Below are positions 18,336 through 26,213 of a DNA stretch of 64,000 bases, piece by piece (position 1 is the stretch's first letter; every line of letters begins with the position of its first letter). Origin of the DNA: Clostridia bacterium (lineage in GTDB: Bacteria > Bacillota > DAOUPZ01); contig DAOUPZ010000017.1 of the NCBI GenBank assembly GCA_030625885.1, forward strand, positions 1-64,000. Reading direction: 5' to 3'. Position numbers and translations under genes: made by a program. The notes under the pieces were generated by a model. The model was not told the origin of the DNA. It saw nothing but the letters and a program-made list of their open reading frames with translations, and did not search any database.

Positions 18336-18344
18336 TGGTAAAAT
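18336..18344 (+). promoter_or_regulatory. Extended -10 candidate for the transglycosylase gene
   Basis: TG-G-TAAAAT followed by AAAAAGGAGGTG. The block matches that upstream of the RAYT gene, giving a very short leader if used. Confidence 0.35.
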
Positions 18345-18363
18345 GTAAAAAGGAGGTGTGGTT

Positions 18364-19860
18364 ATGAACGGGAAAAGAACGATAATGATCAGTATCTTAA
18401 TTTTTGTGGTTCTATTTAACCTTAAGCTATCGGTTGCAGCAGCGCAGGAATTAGACTTAAATCAAATGACGCATACCATTGTTACAGAAGATCGCGGTGA
18501 TGTTCTTAATATGACCATTGATCAAGCGCAGGGGATGGTAACGGTCAATGACCAGATAATCTCAATGGAAGGATATCTTTATAAAGTATTTGTCAATGAT
18601 TTGACAGGCGACGGTCATTATGAAATAATTGTATCGTCTAAAAAAGAAGGTACCGCTTCTCTGTTAAGTTATAGCGTGTATGACGTATTAAATGGGGAGC
18701 TCAACAGCCTATATAAGAAAGAAAACATTTATAAAGGCCGTATTGAAATAAATGAAGGCAGCATCGTAGAATGGATACCGGTTTATGCTGAGGGAGATGC
18801 CAATGCATGGCCGAGTGCGTATATGCAAAATATGTATCGATTTGATGGGACAACCTTTGTACCGGATCGCGCCGTAGAAACGGTTCCGCAAAGACAATCG
18901 TTAACCATAGGACCCGGTGTTAATCCTTCAAGAGCAGAAATAGAAAGCATCATGGAAGAAGTTGCGGCTCGTGTGGGTATCCCGGCTTGTATTCTCAAAA
19001 GTATTGGTTATACGGAGAGTACGTTTCGCCAGTACAAAGACGGCTACCCCCTTTCGCCAGTCGGTGAAAGCAGCTGGGGGATCATGCAGGTCAATACGAA
19101 GTGGCATCCCGAATATTCGGAAGAACGATTAAAATATGATATCCGGTACAATATTCAAGCCGGGGCGGAAATATTGAAGAACAAATGGCACAGAACAGAC
19201 ATTCCTAAAGTTGGAAATCATGATCTGCGGGTGTTGGAAGACTGGTATTTTGCGATTTGGGCCTACAACGGATGGTCCGATGTGAATAATCCCAACTGCA
19301 ACTTAAAACCGGAAGTGTATCAGGATAAAGTCATCGGCTTTGCTCAGGCGCAATTTGGACAGGCTGTCACTAGAATAGATTCAGATTTATTACCCCAGAC
19401 AGGTAAGCCGGCTTCCGATGAGATCTATACAACGCCCCAGCCGCAGCATTTGATCGATTTAGGGATTCACAAAGGCGATATTTTAATCGATATGACGGAT
19501 GAGTCCGGTGTCAATTTGCGAGATCAAGCGCAAGATGGGTTAACGGTTGGCAGTTTATCCCCGCGTGAGGGGATGCTGGTCGTGGGAGAAGAACCTGTGG
19601 TAGATGGTCATTATTTAAGGTATCACGTTAAAACGCTTGACGATGCATTGGAAGGCTGGGTTGTGCTGAAATATGTGCAAAAAATGCGCAACAGTGACGT
19701 GAATAAAGATGGGATCACAGATGTATTTGATCTTGTAAAGCTATCTCGAAAGATGGGCTGTTTTATAACGGGTGAAAATGGGGATGATCAACTTGATATG
19801 AATGATGATGGGGAAATCGATACCTATGACTTTATGTTAGCAGCAAAAAAATATCACTAG
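18364..19860 (+). CDS. Secreted lytic-transglycosylase-like protein with SH3-like and dockerin modules
   Basis: 498 residues. Signal peptide 1-28 (TIMISILIFVVLFNLKLSVA), an N-terminal domain of unknown type (30-180), then an SLT lysozyme-like domain (about 185-330) with Glu218 in GYTESTFRQ, ESSWGIMQV and WAYNGW. An SH3b-like module follows (about 370-440, GVNLRDQAQDGLTVGSL) and then a dockerin (19693-19857): DVNKDGITDVFDLV and DMNDDGEIDTYDFM. Lytic transglycosylases cleave the MurNAc-GlcNAc bond of peptidoglycan; here the enzyme would be held at the surface by its dockerin. The Tyr and Gln positions expected around GIMQV are present. ATG 18364 is preferred over the in-frame GTG at 18358, which lies inside AGGAGGTG. 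Confidence 0.87.
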   Translation: MNGKRTIMISILIFVVLFNLKLSVAAAQELDLNQMTHTIVTEDRGDVLNMTIDQAQGMVTVNDQIISMEGYLYKVFVNDLTGDGHYEIIVSSKKEGTASLLSYSVYDVLNGELNSLYKKENIYKGRIEINEGSIVEWIPVYAEGDANAWPSAYMQNMYRFDGTTFVPDRAVETVPQRQSLTIGPGVNPSRAEIESIMEEVAARVGIPACILKSIGYTESTFRQYKDGYPLSPVGESSWGIMQVNTKWHPEYSEERLKYDIRYNIQAGAEILKNKWHRTDIPKVGNHDLRVLEDWYFAIWAYNGWSDVNNPNCNLKPEVYQDKVIGFAQAQFGQAVTRIDSDLLPQTGKPASDEIYTTPQPQHLIDLGIHKGDILIDMTDESGVNLRDQAQDGLTVGSLSPREGMLVVGEEPVVDGHYLRYHVKTLDDALEGWVVLKYVQKMRNSDVNKDGITDVFDLVKLSRKMGCFITGENGDDQLDMNDDGEIDTYDFMLAAKKYH

Positions 19861-19882
19861 AAGTTGGATGGTAAAATAAGGT

Positions 19883-19911
19883 TTGACATTTTACATAAAT
19901 AAGCATAAATA
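19883..19911 (+). promoter_or_regulatory. Promoter candidate for the cps operon
   Basis: TTGACA at 19883-19888, a 17-base spacer, then a weak TAAATA at 19906-19911, about 72 bases before the cpsC-like gene. The -35 is consensus; the -10 matches only three of six. Confidence 0.4.
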
Positions 19912-19983
19912 TTAAGAGGAGTTTCACAACATATGGAGAAATATAATTAGTCTTAGCAAAGAAAAAAGTAAGGGGGATCATTT

Positions 19984-20745
19984 GTGGAAAGAATGGAAGA
20001 AGGTATGATAGAAATTGATTTGCGGGACTATCTCCGTATTATCAAGAAAAGAGCATGGATTATTGCAGCCATTACGCTGATAGCGGTCATAACCAGTGCA
20101 GTGATCAGTTTTTATTTCTTAACGCCGATTTACTCTACAGGCGCAACTTTAATGGTTATCCGCCAGGGCGGCCAGGAGCAAGCAGCAGATGTGGACTATT
20201 CAGACTTAATGGCCAATCGTCAATTGGTAAAAACGTTTGGAGAAATTGTAAAAAGCCGCACCGTAGCGCAGCGGGTGGTTGATCACTTAAGCTTGGATAT
20301 GACACCGGGAGCGCTTTTGAAACACATACAAGTTAATTACAGAGAACAAACGGAGATTGTACAGATTTCTGTTGAAAATAGTGATCCTAAGCTGGCCCGT
20401 GATATCGCCAATAGCTTTGCCAATGGGGTGGTGGAGCGTGTTCACGAGATTATGGGTGTCGATGTATTGCGTATTATCGACCTGGCTGTCGTACCCCAAT
20501 CACCGATTAAACCGCGGCCGCAGCTCAATATCATCATTGCCGGCTTTTTGGGGCTGATGGTGAGCGTGGGGATTGTCTTTTTAATGGAATATTTCGATAA
20601 TACCATCAAAACACCAAATGATGTGGAACGGTATCTGGAATTGCCGGTGATCGGTCTTATCCCAAAATTTGAAATGGATGAAGAAAAAGGAAATAAATCT
20701 GAAAATAAAGCAGCAGATAAGATCAAGCAGAACGTCGCGTTGTGA
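19984..20745 (+). CDS. Wzz/CpsC-type polysaccharide co-polymerase and kinase activator
   Basis: 253 residues. A membrane helix at about 25-48 (AWIIAAITLIAVITSAVISF), an extracellular domain, and a second helix at about 175-195 (IIIAGFLGLMVSVGIVFLME) preceded by a proline-rich PQSPIKPRPQ, the classic Wzz motif. The short cytoplasmic tail would contact the neighbouring kinase. In Firmicutes such as Bacillus (YveK/YwqC type) this membrane protein activates a separate tyrosine kinase and sets chain length. The GTG start at 19984 has AGGGGG 7 bases upstream. The stop codon sits just before the ribosome site of the kinase gene, so the pair is co-translated. Confidence 0.9.
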   Translation: MERMEEGMIEIDLRDYLRIIKKRAWIIAAITLIAVITSAVISFYFLTPIYSTGATLMVIRQGGQEQAADVDYSDLMANRQLVKTFGEIVKSRTVAQRVVDHLSLDMTPGALLKHIQVNYREQTEIVQISVENSDPKLARDIANSFANGVVERVHEIMGVDVLRIIDLAVVPQSPIKPRPQLNIIIAGFLGLMVSVGIVFLMEYFDNTIKTPNDVERYLELPVIGLIPKFEMDEEKGNKSENKAADKIKQNVAL

Positions 20746-20759
20746 TAAGGAGGAATACT

Positions 20760-21479
20760 GTGAGTGCATTAAGCGAAAAATTAGTAACTTTTATAAATCC
20801 TAAGTCGCCTGTCGCGGAAGCCTATCGTTCCTTGCGAACCAATATTCAATTTTTAGGTATTGATACACCGCAGCGGGCTATTGTTGTCACAAGCGCGGGG
20901 CCGGGTGAAGGAAAATCAACAACCATTGCCAATATAGCGATTGCTATGGCGCAGGCGGGTAAGAAGGTTTTGTTGGTGGACTGTGACCTTAGGCGTCCGG
21001 TGGTTCATAAGAACTTTGGCCTTGCGAATACAAGAGGACTAACCAATATCTTAGCTAATAACCTTCCCTTCGCGGAAGTGGCACAGGAGACGGAGATTGA
21101 AGGCTTAAGAATTGTTACCAGCGGCCCGATTCCGCCGAATCCTTCAGAACTATTGGGTTCAATGAAAATGAAAGATTTGATTAACACATTCAAAGAACAT
21201 GTAGACTTTGTCTTTTTTGACACGCCACCCGTATCCGCTGTCACGGATGCAGCGGTCCTTTCCACGCAAACAGATGGCGTCGTACTGGTCTTAAGTGCCG
21301 GAGAAATTACCCGCGATGCAGCGCTTCACGCCCGTACCGTACTGCATAATGTCAATGCGCATATCCTCGGTGTGGTACTGAACAAAGTGAATGTGGAAAA
21401 AGAGCAGGGATACTACTACTATTACTATTATGGTGATGGAGAGAATAAGAATCATAAGCATGGGGGGAAGAGAAAGTAA
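20760..21479 (+). CDS. CpsD/YwqD-type tyrosine-protein kinase
   Basis: 239 residues. Walker A is GPGEGKST with Lys52, Walker A' is VLLVDCDLRRP and Walker B is FVFFDTPP, as in bacterial BY-kinases. The C-terminus carries a tyrosine cluster, GYYYYYYYGDG, the autophosphorylation tail. It phosphorylates itself when bound to the CpsC-like partner and modulates polysaccharide assembly; such kinases can also act on Ugd, present here at 53.1 kb. The GTG start at 20760 follows AAGGAGG by 6 bases; an upstream in-frame GTG at 20742 would encode the ribosome site itself. The gene ends immediately before an AATTCACAATT repeat. Confidence 0.93.
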   Translation: MSALSEKLVTFINPKSPVAEAYRSLRTNIQFLGIDTPQRAIVVTSAGPGEGKSTTIANIAIAMAQAGKKVLLVDCDLRRPVVHKNFGLANTRGLTNILANNLPFAEVAQETEIEGLRIVTSGPIPPNPSELLGSMKMKDLINTFKEHVDFVFFDTPPVSAVTDAAVLSTQTDGVVLVLSAGEITRDAALHARTVLHNVNAHILGVVLNKVNVEKEQGYYYYYYYGDGENKNHKHGGKRK

Positions 21480-21556
21480 CAATTCACAATTGACAATTCA
21501 TAATTCACAATTAAAAGATGAAAGAACAGGCGTTAGCAGGCAGCAGGTAGGAAAAG

Positions 21557-21624
21557 ATAGAGGGACGATCGCTCTCTGCGTTCGCTGAACGAGGAACGAT
21601 CGCTCCCTTTGGTTGCTCAACGAT
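21557..21624. repeat. CGTTCGCTGAACGAG dispersed repeat
   Basis: A tandem pair of about 31-base units, each beginning GAACGATCGCTC or GGACGATCGCTC: the first continues TCTGCGTTCGCTGAACGA, the second CCTTTGGTTGCTCAACGA. Confidence 0.75.
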
Positions 21625-21665
21625 AAAGGATAAAAGATTGGCTGAAGGCTGAACGTTAAACGAAA

Positions 21666-21735
21666 GATTGGGGACTGTCCCTGCTGGTTGCATGCTTTAT
21701 TGAAATCAGAGGGACTGTCCCCAATGTTGCGTATT
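21666..21735. repeat. REP-A palindrome, long-loop form
   Basis: Arms of about 22 bases, ATTGGGGACTGTCCCT plus CTGGTT, facing the complementary GGGACTGTCCCCAAT, with loop GCATGCTTTATTG. The same form recurs at 25725, 27963 and 58982. Confidence 0.8.
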
Positions 21736-21982
21736 AGAAGCTAAAGGAACAGGAGTTAGGAGTTAGGAGTTAGGAGTTAGCAGGTAGGAGTTAGGAAAAG
21801 ATTTTTCATTTGACAGTTGACAGTTAAAGGGTGAAAGATAAAAGATTGGCTGAAGGCGGAAAGCTGAAAGCTAAAAGCAAGTGTAAAGTAGAACCAATTG
21901 CGAAAACGATCTTTTAATCATTTAATTATGAATTGTGAATTAATAATTGTGAATTGCTTACAGAAAGGTTCAGGGTGATGTC

Positions 21983-22792
21983 ATGATTGATATCCATAGT
22001 CATATTTTGCCCTTTTTAGATGATGGGGCGGACGATTGGGAAACCGCATTGGCCATGGCGCGAATTGCGAGTGAGGAAGGCATTCATACCATGGTAGCGA
22101 CGTCTCATTATATTGAAGGTGCCGTGGAGCCGACAAAAGAAGAGATTCAAGAGAAAATTGCTGAATTTAGTAATCTTTTATTACAAGCAGGGGTTGAACT
22201 GACGGTTTTGCCCGGTCATGAAATATACTTGACACCGTTCGTCCCACAGCTTTTGGAAAAGGGACGGCTGTTTACGTTAAATGATCGTTACCCGTATGCG
22301 CTCATTGAATTTCCCATGCAGGAAATACCGATCTATTGTGAATCTGTGATTTTTGAGCTGCAATGTATGGGTATTAGCCCCGTTTTGGCCCATCCCGAAC
22401 GGAATCGGAAGATTGTCGAGAATCCCAATTTGCTATATCCCCTGTTAGAAAAGGGGCTTTTGACGCAGATGAACAGCAGCAGCCTGACCGGGAAATTTGG
22501 TTCAGCTGTTCAGAAAACGGCGCAAATATTGCTGCAATGTCGGATGATCCACGGTATGGCCACAGACGCTCATTCGGATGGCGGCCGTGCACCTCGAATC
22601 CAGGAAGCATCACGAATCGTGCGGGAAATGGTACCGGAAGACTATGCCCAGAAAATTCTTGAGGAATGGCCTCGGCGGATCATTGCCGGAGAGCCCATCA
22701 ACCCGCCTTTACCTCAAGAATATATACCGCCGCGGAAGAAAATGAGTTTTCTGGAAAAGATGAAAAGGCAATTTACAATTCATAATTCATAA
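21983..22792 (+). CDS. CpsB/YwqE-type tyrosine-protein phosphatase (PHP domain)
   Basis: 269 residues. The metal-binding PHP motifs are present: MIDIHSHILP near the start, the HPERN block at about 137-141 and DAHSD near 196. These enzymes are manganese-dependent and dephosphorylate the CpsD-type kinase encoded just upstream, completing the switch. It is separated from cpsD by 500 bases of repeats, unlike the tight clustering usual for this operon. The final residues FTIHNS come from an AATTCATAATTCAC repeat, so the C-terminus has probably been changed or extended. ATG 21983 with AGGGTGATG upstream. Confidence 0.9.
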   Translation: MIDIHSHILPFLDDGADDWETALAMARIASEEGIHTMVATSHYIEGAVEPTKEEIQEKIAEFSNLLLQAGVELTVLPGHEIYLTPFVPQLLEKGRLFTLNDRYPYALIEFPMQEIPIYCESVIFELQCMGISPVLAHPERNRKIVENPNLLYPLLEKGLLTQMNSSSLTGKFGSAVQKTAQILLQCRMIHGMATDAHSDGGRAPRIQEASRIVREMVPEDYAQKILEEWPRRIIAGEPINPPLPQEYIPPRKKMSFLEKMKRQFTIHNS

Positions 22793-22952
22793 TTCACAAT
22801 TGAAAGGATAAAAGAACAGGCGTTAGGCGTTAGCAGGTAGGGAAAGATTTTTCAGTTGACAGTTGACAGTTGAGAGTTGACAGTTAATGGATAAAAGAAC
22901 AGGAGTTAGCAGGTAGCAGGTAGGAAAAGAAAAAAGGATTAGCTGAAGGTTA

Positions 22953-23007
22953 ATGCAAGAATGGGGACATTCCGTGAGGTACGAGCGGTGTGTCCCCATT
23001 CTTGCAT
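22953..23007. repeat. REP-B palindrome
   Basis: ATGCAAGAATGGGGACATTC, loop TGAGGTACGAG, then GTGTCCCCATTCTTGCAT. The outer arms ATGCAAGAATGGGGACA pair perfectly with TGTCCCCATTCTTGCAT. Confidence 0.8.
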
Positions 23008-23170
23008 ATGCGAGAATCTAAAAACTAGGGGAAAGTAAATCTAATGCAAAAACGATCTTTTAATCCTTTAATTGTGAATTATGAATTGTGAATTATGAAT
23101 TGAAAGCAATGATTTCCAATTTTTGTCTATGATGCATGTTATATTTTTAGTATAATAAATTTATAGTATA

Positions 23171-23202
23171 CGCAAAATTGGGGACTGTCCCCGATTTTGC
23201 GT
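23171..23202. repeat. REP-A palindrome, compact form
   Basis: ACGCAAAATTGGGGAC and GTCCCCGATTTTGCGT flank a central T. It lies 20 bases before the CPBP gene start and within a longer open frame that is not the true coding start. Confidence 0.75.
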
Positions 23203-23222
23203 CTGTAGAGAGGGGTGATAAT

Positions 23223-24176
23223 ATGTTGCGGAAAATATTTTTTTCTAAAGAATATGGTGTCAGATTGGTCTGGAAGTTTTTGATGATTTACAGCATATCT
23301 TTACTGGGCGGTATTTTGTTTACTGGTTTATTCAACGAGTTAATTGGCCTCTATGTTTTGCTTGTTTACAACCAATTACCGGAATGGGTTAGCATTACGA
23401 ATAATACAGTTAATTCTATGGTGACGGAATTTGGTTTACAATTGATCTTATTGTTTACTGTATTTATGATTGCCAAAAAAGTAGATCGTATTTCTATAAA
23501 AGATAACGTTTTTGTGATTCGTAAGAATGAAATTGGGGAATTTTTATGGGGCTGTTTGTTGGGCGCATTAGCTATAATGGCTGTAGTAATGATTGGGGTA
23601 TGGACGGGAACGATTGCCATAAAAGTTTCGGCATATGGACAGGAGAATATCACACTGTTATGGCAAAACATTATTTATGGACTATTCTTTTTCTTGATGG
23701 TGTCCATGGCAGAGGAAGTATTCGCCAGAGGCTATATTCTCAATGATTTAAATCGTAAAATGGGCACAGTGAGAGCACTTGTTATCTCTTCTGTTATCTT
23801 TTCCTTCTTACATCTCAGTAATCCCCATATTGGATTAATCGGGATCATCAATATTTTCCTGGCAGGGATACTTTTCGGCTATGCCTATTTAGTGACGGAA
23901 TCGCTCTGGATGCCGATCGGCATTCACTTAATGTGGAATTACTTTCAAGGTTACATTTTCTCTTTGCCCGTCAGCGGTATAGAGATGAGAGGCATCTTTA
24001 AAATCAGCGATTTAGGTCCGGAAATGATAACCGGGGGACAATTTGGTCCCGAAGGGGGCTTAATTGCTACCGGTGTATTAGTTGTTATGATCCTCTTATT
24101 AAAAAGTTTCTGGGCAAAAAGTAAAATGTCAAAAGATATAGGTGCCGAAGGTTGTCTGGAGGAGGGTGTAAATTGA
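23223..24176 (+). CDS. CPBP-family intramembrane metalloprotease (CAAX-protease-like)
   Basis: 317 residues with about eight membrane helices. The conserved motifs are present: Glu164-Glu165 with Arg169 in AEEVFARGY, His197 in FLHLSNPH and His235 in GIHLMWNYFQG. This family includes Rce1-type prenyl-protein proteases and bacteriocin self-immunity proteins; the substrate here is unknown. The start at 23223 follows GAGGGGTGATA; the frame extends back to 23178, but that part is a translated REP palindrome. Its TGA stop overlaps the TTG start of the next gene, so both are made together. This suggests a joint role in the envelope. Confidence 0.85.
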   Translation: MLRKIFFSKEYGVRLVWKFLMIYSISLLGGILFTGLFNELIGLYVLLVYNQLPEWVSITNNTVNSMVTEFGLQLILLFTVFMIAKKVDRISIKDNVFVIRKNEIGEFLWGCLLGALAIMAVVMIGVWTGTIAIKVSAYGQENITLLWQNIIYGLFFFLMVSMAEEVFARGYILNDLNRKMGTVRALVISSVIFSFLHLSNPHIGLIGIINIFLAGILFGYAYLVTESLWMPIGIHLMWNYFQGYIFSLPVSGIEMRGIFKISDLGPEMITGGQFGPEGGLIATGVLVVMILLLKSFWAKSKMSKDIGAEGCLEEGVN

Positions 24177-25615
24177 AGCCGAACAATCAATTGAAGATAT
24201 ATATTGGGATTTTAATGGTTCTTGCTTTTTATGCCAGCTGGTCGGTTATAAAATCATATCCTGTTGCCAACACCTTGGGGACATGGTTTGTGATCGGTAT
24301 TTTTGTGTTATTGAGAATCATATTGGGAACGAAAAGCACAACAATTATTGATAACGGGGTAGAGAAACAATACCGATATACATTTGTAATTAGCGTTCTT
24401 GCCGTTTTGAGTGTAGGCCCCGGGGCTGCCCTGGTCAGTATGCTGGTTGCTTATCCTGTCTATTCTGTAATCAATATTGTTACAAAGAAAATAGGCAGGG
24501 ATATAGGAGAGATTTTTTTCAATTATGCCATTCAATTACTATCCCTTTCGGGAATGGGAACATTGTTCGTCTTGTTGGGCGGTTACGCTGGGGGTGTTCG
24601 GTTTCCATATAATACCTTTGCAATATTAACGGCATCAGCAGCTAATTTCTTTATCAGTAATTTACTAACTATTGTAAAGATGAAGCTGAAAAGAAAAGAA
24701 TCGGAAAGTATCACCCAGATTTTTAAAAAAGAGTATCTGTGGCTGATTCGATATGATTTGTGGCAGGCCATTTACGGCGTATTGGTTTACAATGTGTTTC
24801 AAATGACGTTATTACAGCTGGCGGGACGGAAAGCTGGTGCATTGGGTGGAACAGGGTTATATCAGGTGACCAATACGGATGTTATTAGTTTGCTGGGTAT
24901 CATTACTATGGGCTTTATATTCTATTATCCATTGAGTCAAAGACTTCACTCTTTTCAAACGCTCATAAAATACAACAAACAAACTCAGGAAATTAAAAAC
25001 CTCTATGAATTGCTGCAAAAGGAATATGATCGAGAAGTAGAAAATATTGAAAATGTCATTGTTGTACTGGCAAAAGCCATTGAAGCCAAGGATAAATATA
25101 CGGAAGGTCATGCGCAAAGGGTCAGTCAGTATGCCGTGGCCATCGGTAAAAAAATGAATCTTTCCGATCAAAGTATTAAGACGTTGGAAATCGGTGGGCT
25201 TATTCATGATATTGGAAAAATCGGAATCCCGGAAGCGGTTTTGAATAAACCGGGAAAATTAACCGATGAAGAATATGAAATTATCAAGAAACACCCTGCG
25301 GTAGGCGAAGAAATTTGTAAACCGCTGCAATCTCTGAAAAATATCTTACCCGTTATTCGCTATCACCATGAGAAACTGGATGGTGTGGGTTACCCGGACG
25401 GTTTAAATGCCCCTCGAATACCTGTAGAGGCCAGAATTGTTGTCGTCGCCGATATTTTCGATGCATTATACAGTGACCGACCATATCGTGGTAAGATGCC
25501 TTTGGAGAAAGCATTGAATATTTTAAGAGAGGAAAAAGAACGCAATCATCTAGATGGGCATATTGTGGATATATTTATTGATATCGTCACGACTGGCGAG
25601 CTAGCGGTTGACTGA
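24173..25615 (+). CDS. Membrane HD-GYP domain protein (probable cyclic-di-GMP phosphodiesterase)
   Basis: 480 residues. The N-terminal 270 residues form about seven membrane helices, a likely sensor. A short coiled linker (about 265-300) leads to an HD-GYP domain with His345-Asp346 (LIHDIGKIGIP), HPAVGEE, YHHEKLDGVGYPDG (Gly-Tyr-Pro at 406-408) and DIFDALYSDRPYR. The domain normally hydrolyses cyclic-di-GMP, a signal that often controls exopolysaccharide. TTG at 24173 has GGAGGAGGG upstream and overlaps the preceding stop (TTGA), so translation is coupled. No matching GGDEF cyclase is in the window. Confidence 0.9.
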   Translation: MKPNNQLKIYIGILMVLAFYASWSVIKSYPVANTLGTWFVIGIFVLLRIILGTKSTTIIDNGVEKQYRYTFVISVLAVLSVGPGAALVSMLVAYPVYSVINIVTKKIGRDIGEIFFNYAIQLLSLSGMGTLFVLLGGYAGGVRFPYNTFAILTASAANFFISNLLTIVKMKLKRKESESITQIFKKEYLWLIRYDLWQAIYGVLVYNVFQMTLLQLAGRKAGALGGTGLYQVTNTDVISLLGIITMGFIFYYPLSQRLHSFQTLIKYNKQTQEIKNLYELLQKEYDREVENIENVIVVLAKAIEAKDKYTEGHAQRVSQYAVAIGKKMNLSDQSIKTLEIGGLIHDIGKIGIPEAVLNKPGKLTDEEYEIIKKHPAVGEEICKPLQSLKNILPVIRYHHEKLDGVGYPDGLNAPRIPVEARIVVVADIFDALYSDRPYRGKMPLEKALNILREEKERNHLDGHIVDIFIDIVTTGELAVD

Positions 25616-25623
25616 ATTAAAGA

Positions 25624-25690
25624 TAGAGGGACGAGCGCTCTCTGCGTTCGCTGAAGGAGGAACGATCGCTCCCTTTGGTCGCTGAACGAT
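25624..25690. repeat. CGTTCGCTGAACGAG dispersed repeat
   Basis: ACGAGCGCTCTCTGCGTTCG, CTGAAGGAGGAACGATCGCT, CCCTTTGGTCGCTGAACGA. First element of composite copy 2. Confidence 0.75.
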
Positions 25691-25724
25691 AAAGCATAAA
25701 AGATTGGCTGAAGGCTAAACGAAA

Positions 25725-25794
25725 GATTGGGGACTGTCCCTGCTGGTTGCATGCTTTATTGAAACCAGAGGGACTGTCCCCAATGTTGCGTATT
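25725..25794. repeat. REP-A palindrome, long-loop form
   Basis: Identical to the element at 27963 and one base different in the loop from that at 21666, which suggests recent copying. Confidence 0.8.
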
Positions 25795-25974
25795 AGAAGC
25801 TGTTAGCAAGTGTAAAGAAAACCTAATGCGAAAACGATCTTTTAATCCTTTAACTGTCAACTGTCAACTGGCAAAGGCGTGTCCCCATTGTTGCGTTATT
25901 ATAGGCACAAAGTGTCAATATTCTAAATGTTTTTAGTCTTTTAATTATGAATTAATAATTGTGAATTATGAATT

Positions 25975-26034
25975 GGTGACTATAAGAGCAGCAGCCTACT
26001 ACGGCTGCTGCTCTTATAGTCACCCGTTTGGGTG
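25975..26034. promoter_or_regulatory. Perfect 22-bp hairpin with overlapping second stem
   Basis: Arms GGTGACTATAAGAGCAGCAG-CC and the exact complement, with loop TACTAC (25975-26024). The end of the 3' arm, CACCC, can instead pair with GGGTG (26021-26034), so the two stems exclude each other. There is no clear T-run, so it is not a plain terminator. A diverged relative lies at 28123-28181, on the other side of the dockerin gene. Confidence 0.55.
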
Positions 26035-26213
26035 ACAGACAAATACAAGAAAATTGCTTAAACTAAAGTTTAAGGAACGATTCCTTAGACTTACTTTTTT
26101 CACTGTTAGGTCATATCAACATGGTATCTTACAATATAATTAAAGGATAGAGAACATGTTGGCTTGCAGGATGTTGTATATGTATTTTAATGACAAAGGA
26201 GGCGAATGTTCTA

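Larger units (their letters stand above)
21480..21982. other. Intergenic repeat mosaic (composite unit, copy 1)
   Basis: No gene. In order: AATTCACAATT repeats (21480-21512), GCGTTAGCAGGCAGCAGGTAGG (21530), the CGTTCGCTGAACGAG repeat (21557-21624), a long REP-A (21666-21735), four GGAGTTA tandem units (21752-21780), GTTGACAGTTGACAGTT (21810-21825), AAAACGATCTTTTAATC, and AATTGTGAATT repeats (21925-21957). The order largely matches the composites at 25624 and 27854. Confidence 0.7.
22793..23222. other. Intergenic repeat mosaic
   Basis: No gene. Contains CAGGCGTTAGCAGGTAGG-type repeats (22818, 22900), GTTGACAGTTGAGAGTTGAC (22857-22885), a REP-B hairpin (22953-23007), AAAAACGATCTTTTAATC, AATTGTGAATTATGAATTG repeats (23069-23101), and a compact REP-A (23171-23202). 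Confidence 0.65.
25616..26213. other. Intergenic repeat mosaic (composite unit, copy 2)
   Basis: No gene. The CGTTCGCTGAACGAG repeat (25624-25690), long REP-A (25725-25794), AAAACGATCTTTTAATCC, GTCAACTGTCAACTG (25855-25870), a half REP (GTGTCCCCATTGTTGCG, 25879), AATTATGAATT repeats (25944-25975), then the 22-bp hairpin (25975-26024). The last 170 bases are AT-rich leader with TATAAT near 26136 but no fitting -35. Confidence 0.65.

Noticed and set aside
23178-23222. N-terminal extension of the CPBP protease
   Set aside because: The extension is the translation of a REP-A palindrome; the ribosome site is at 23212-23220.
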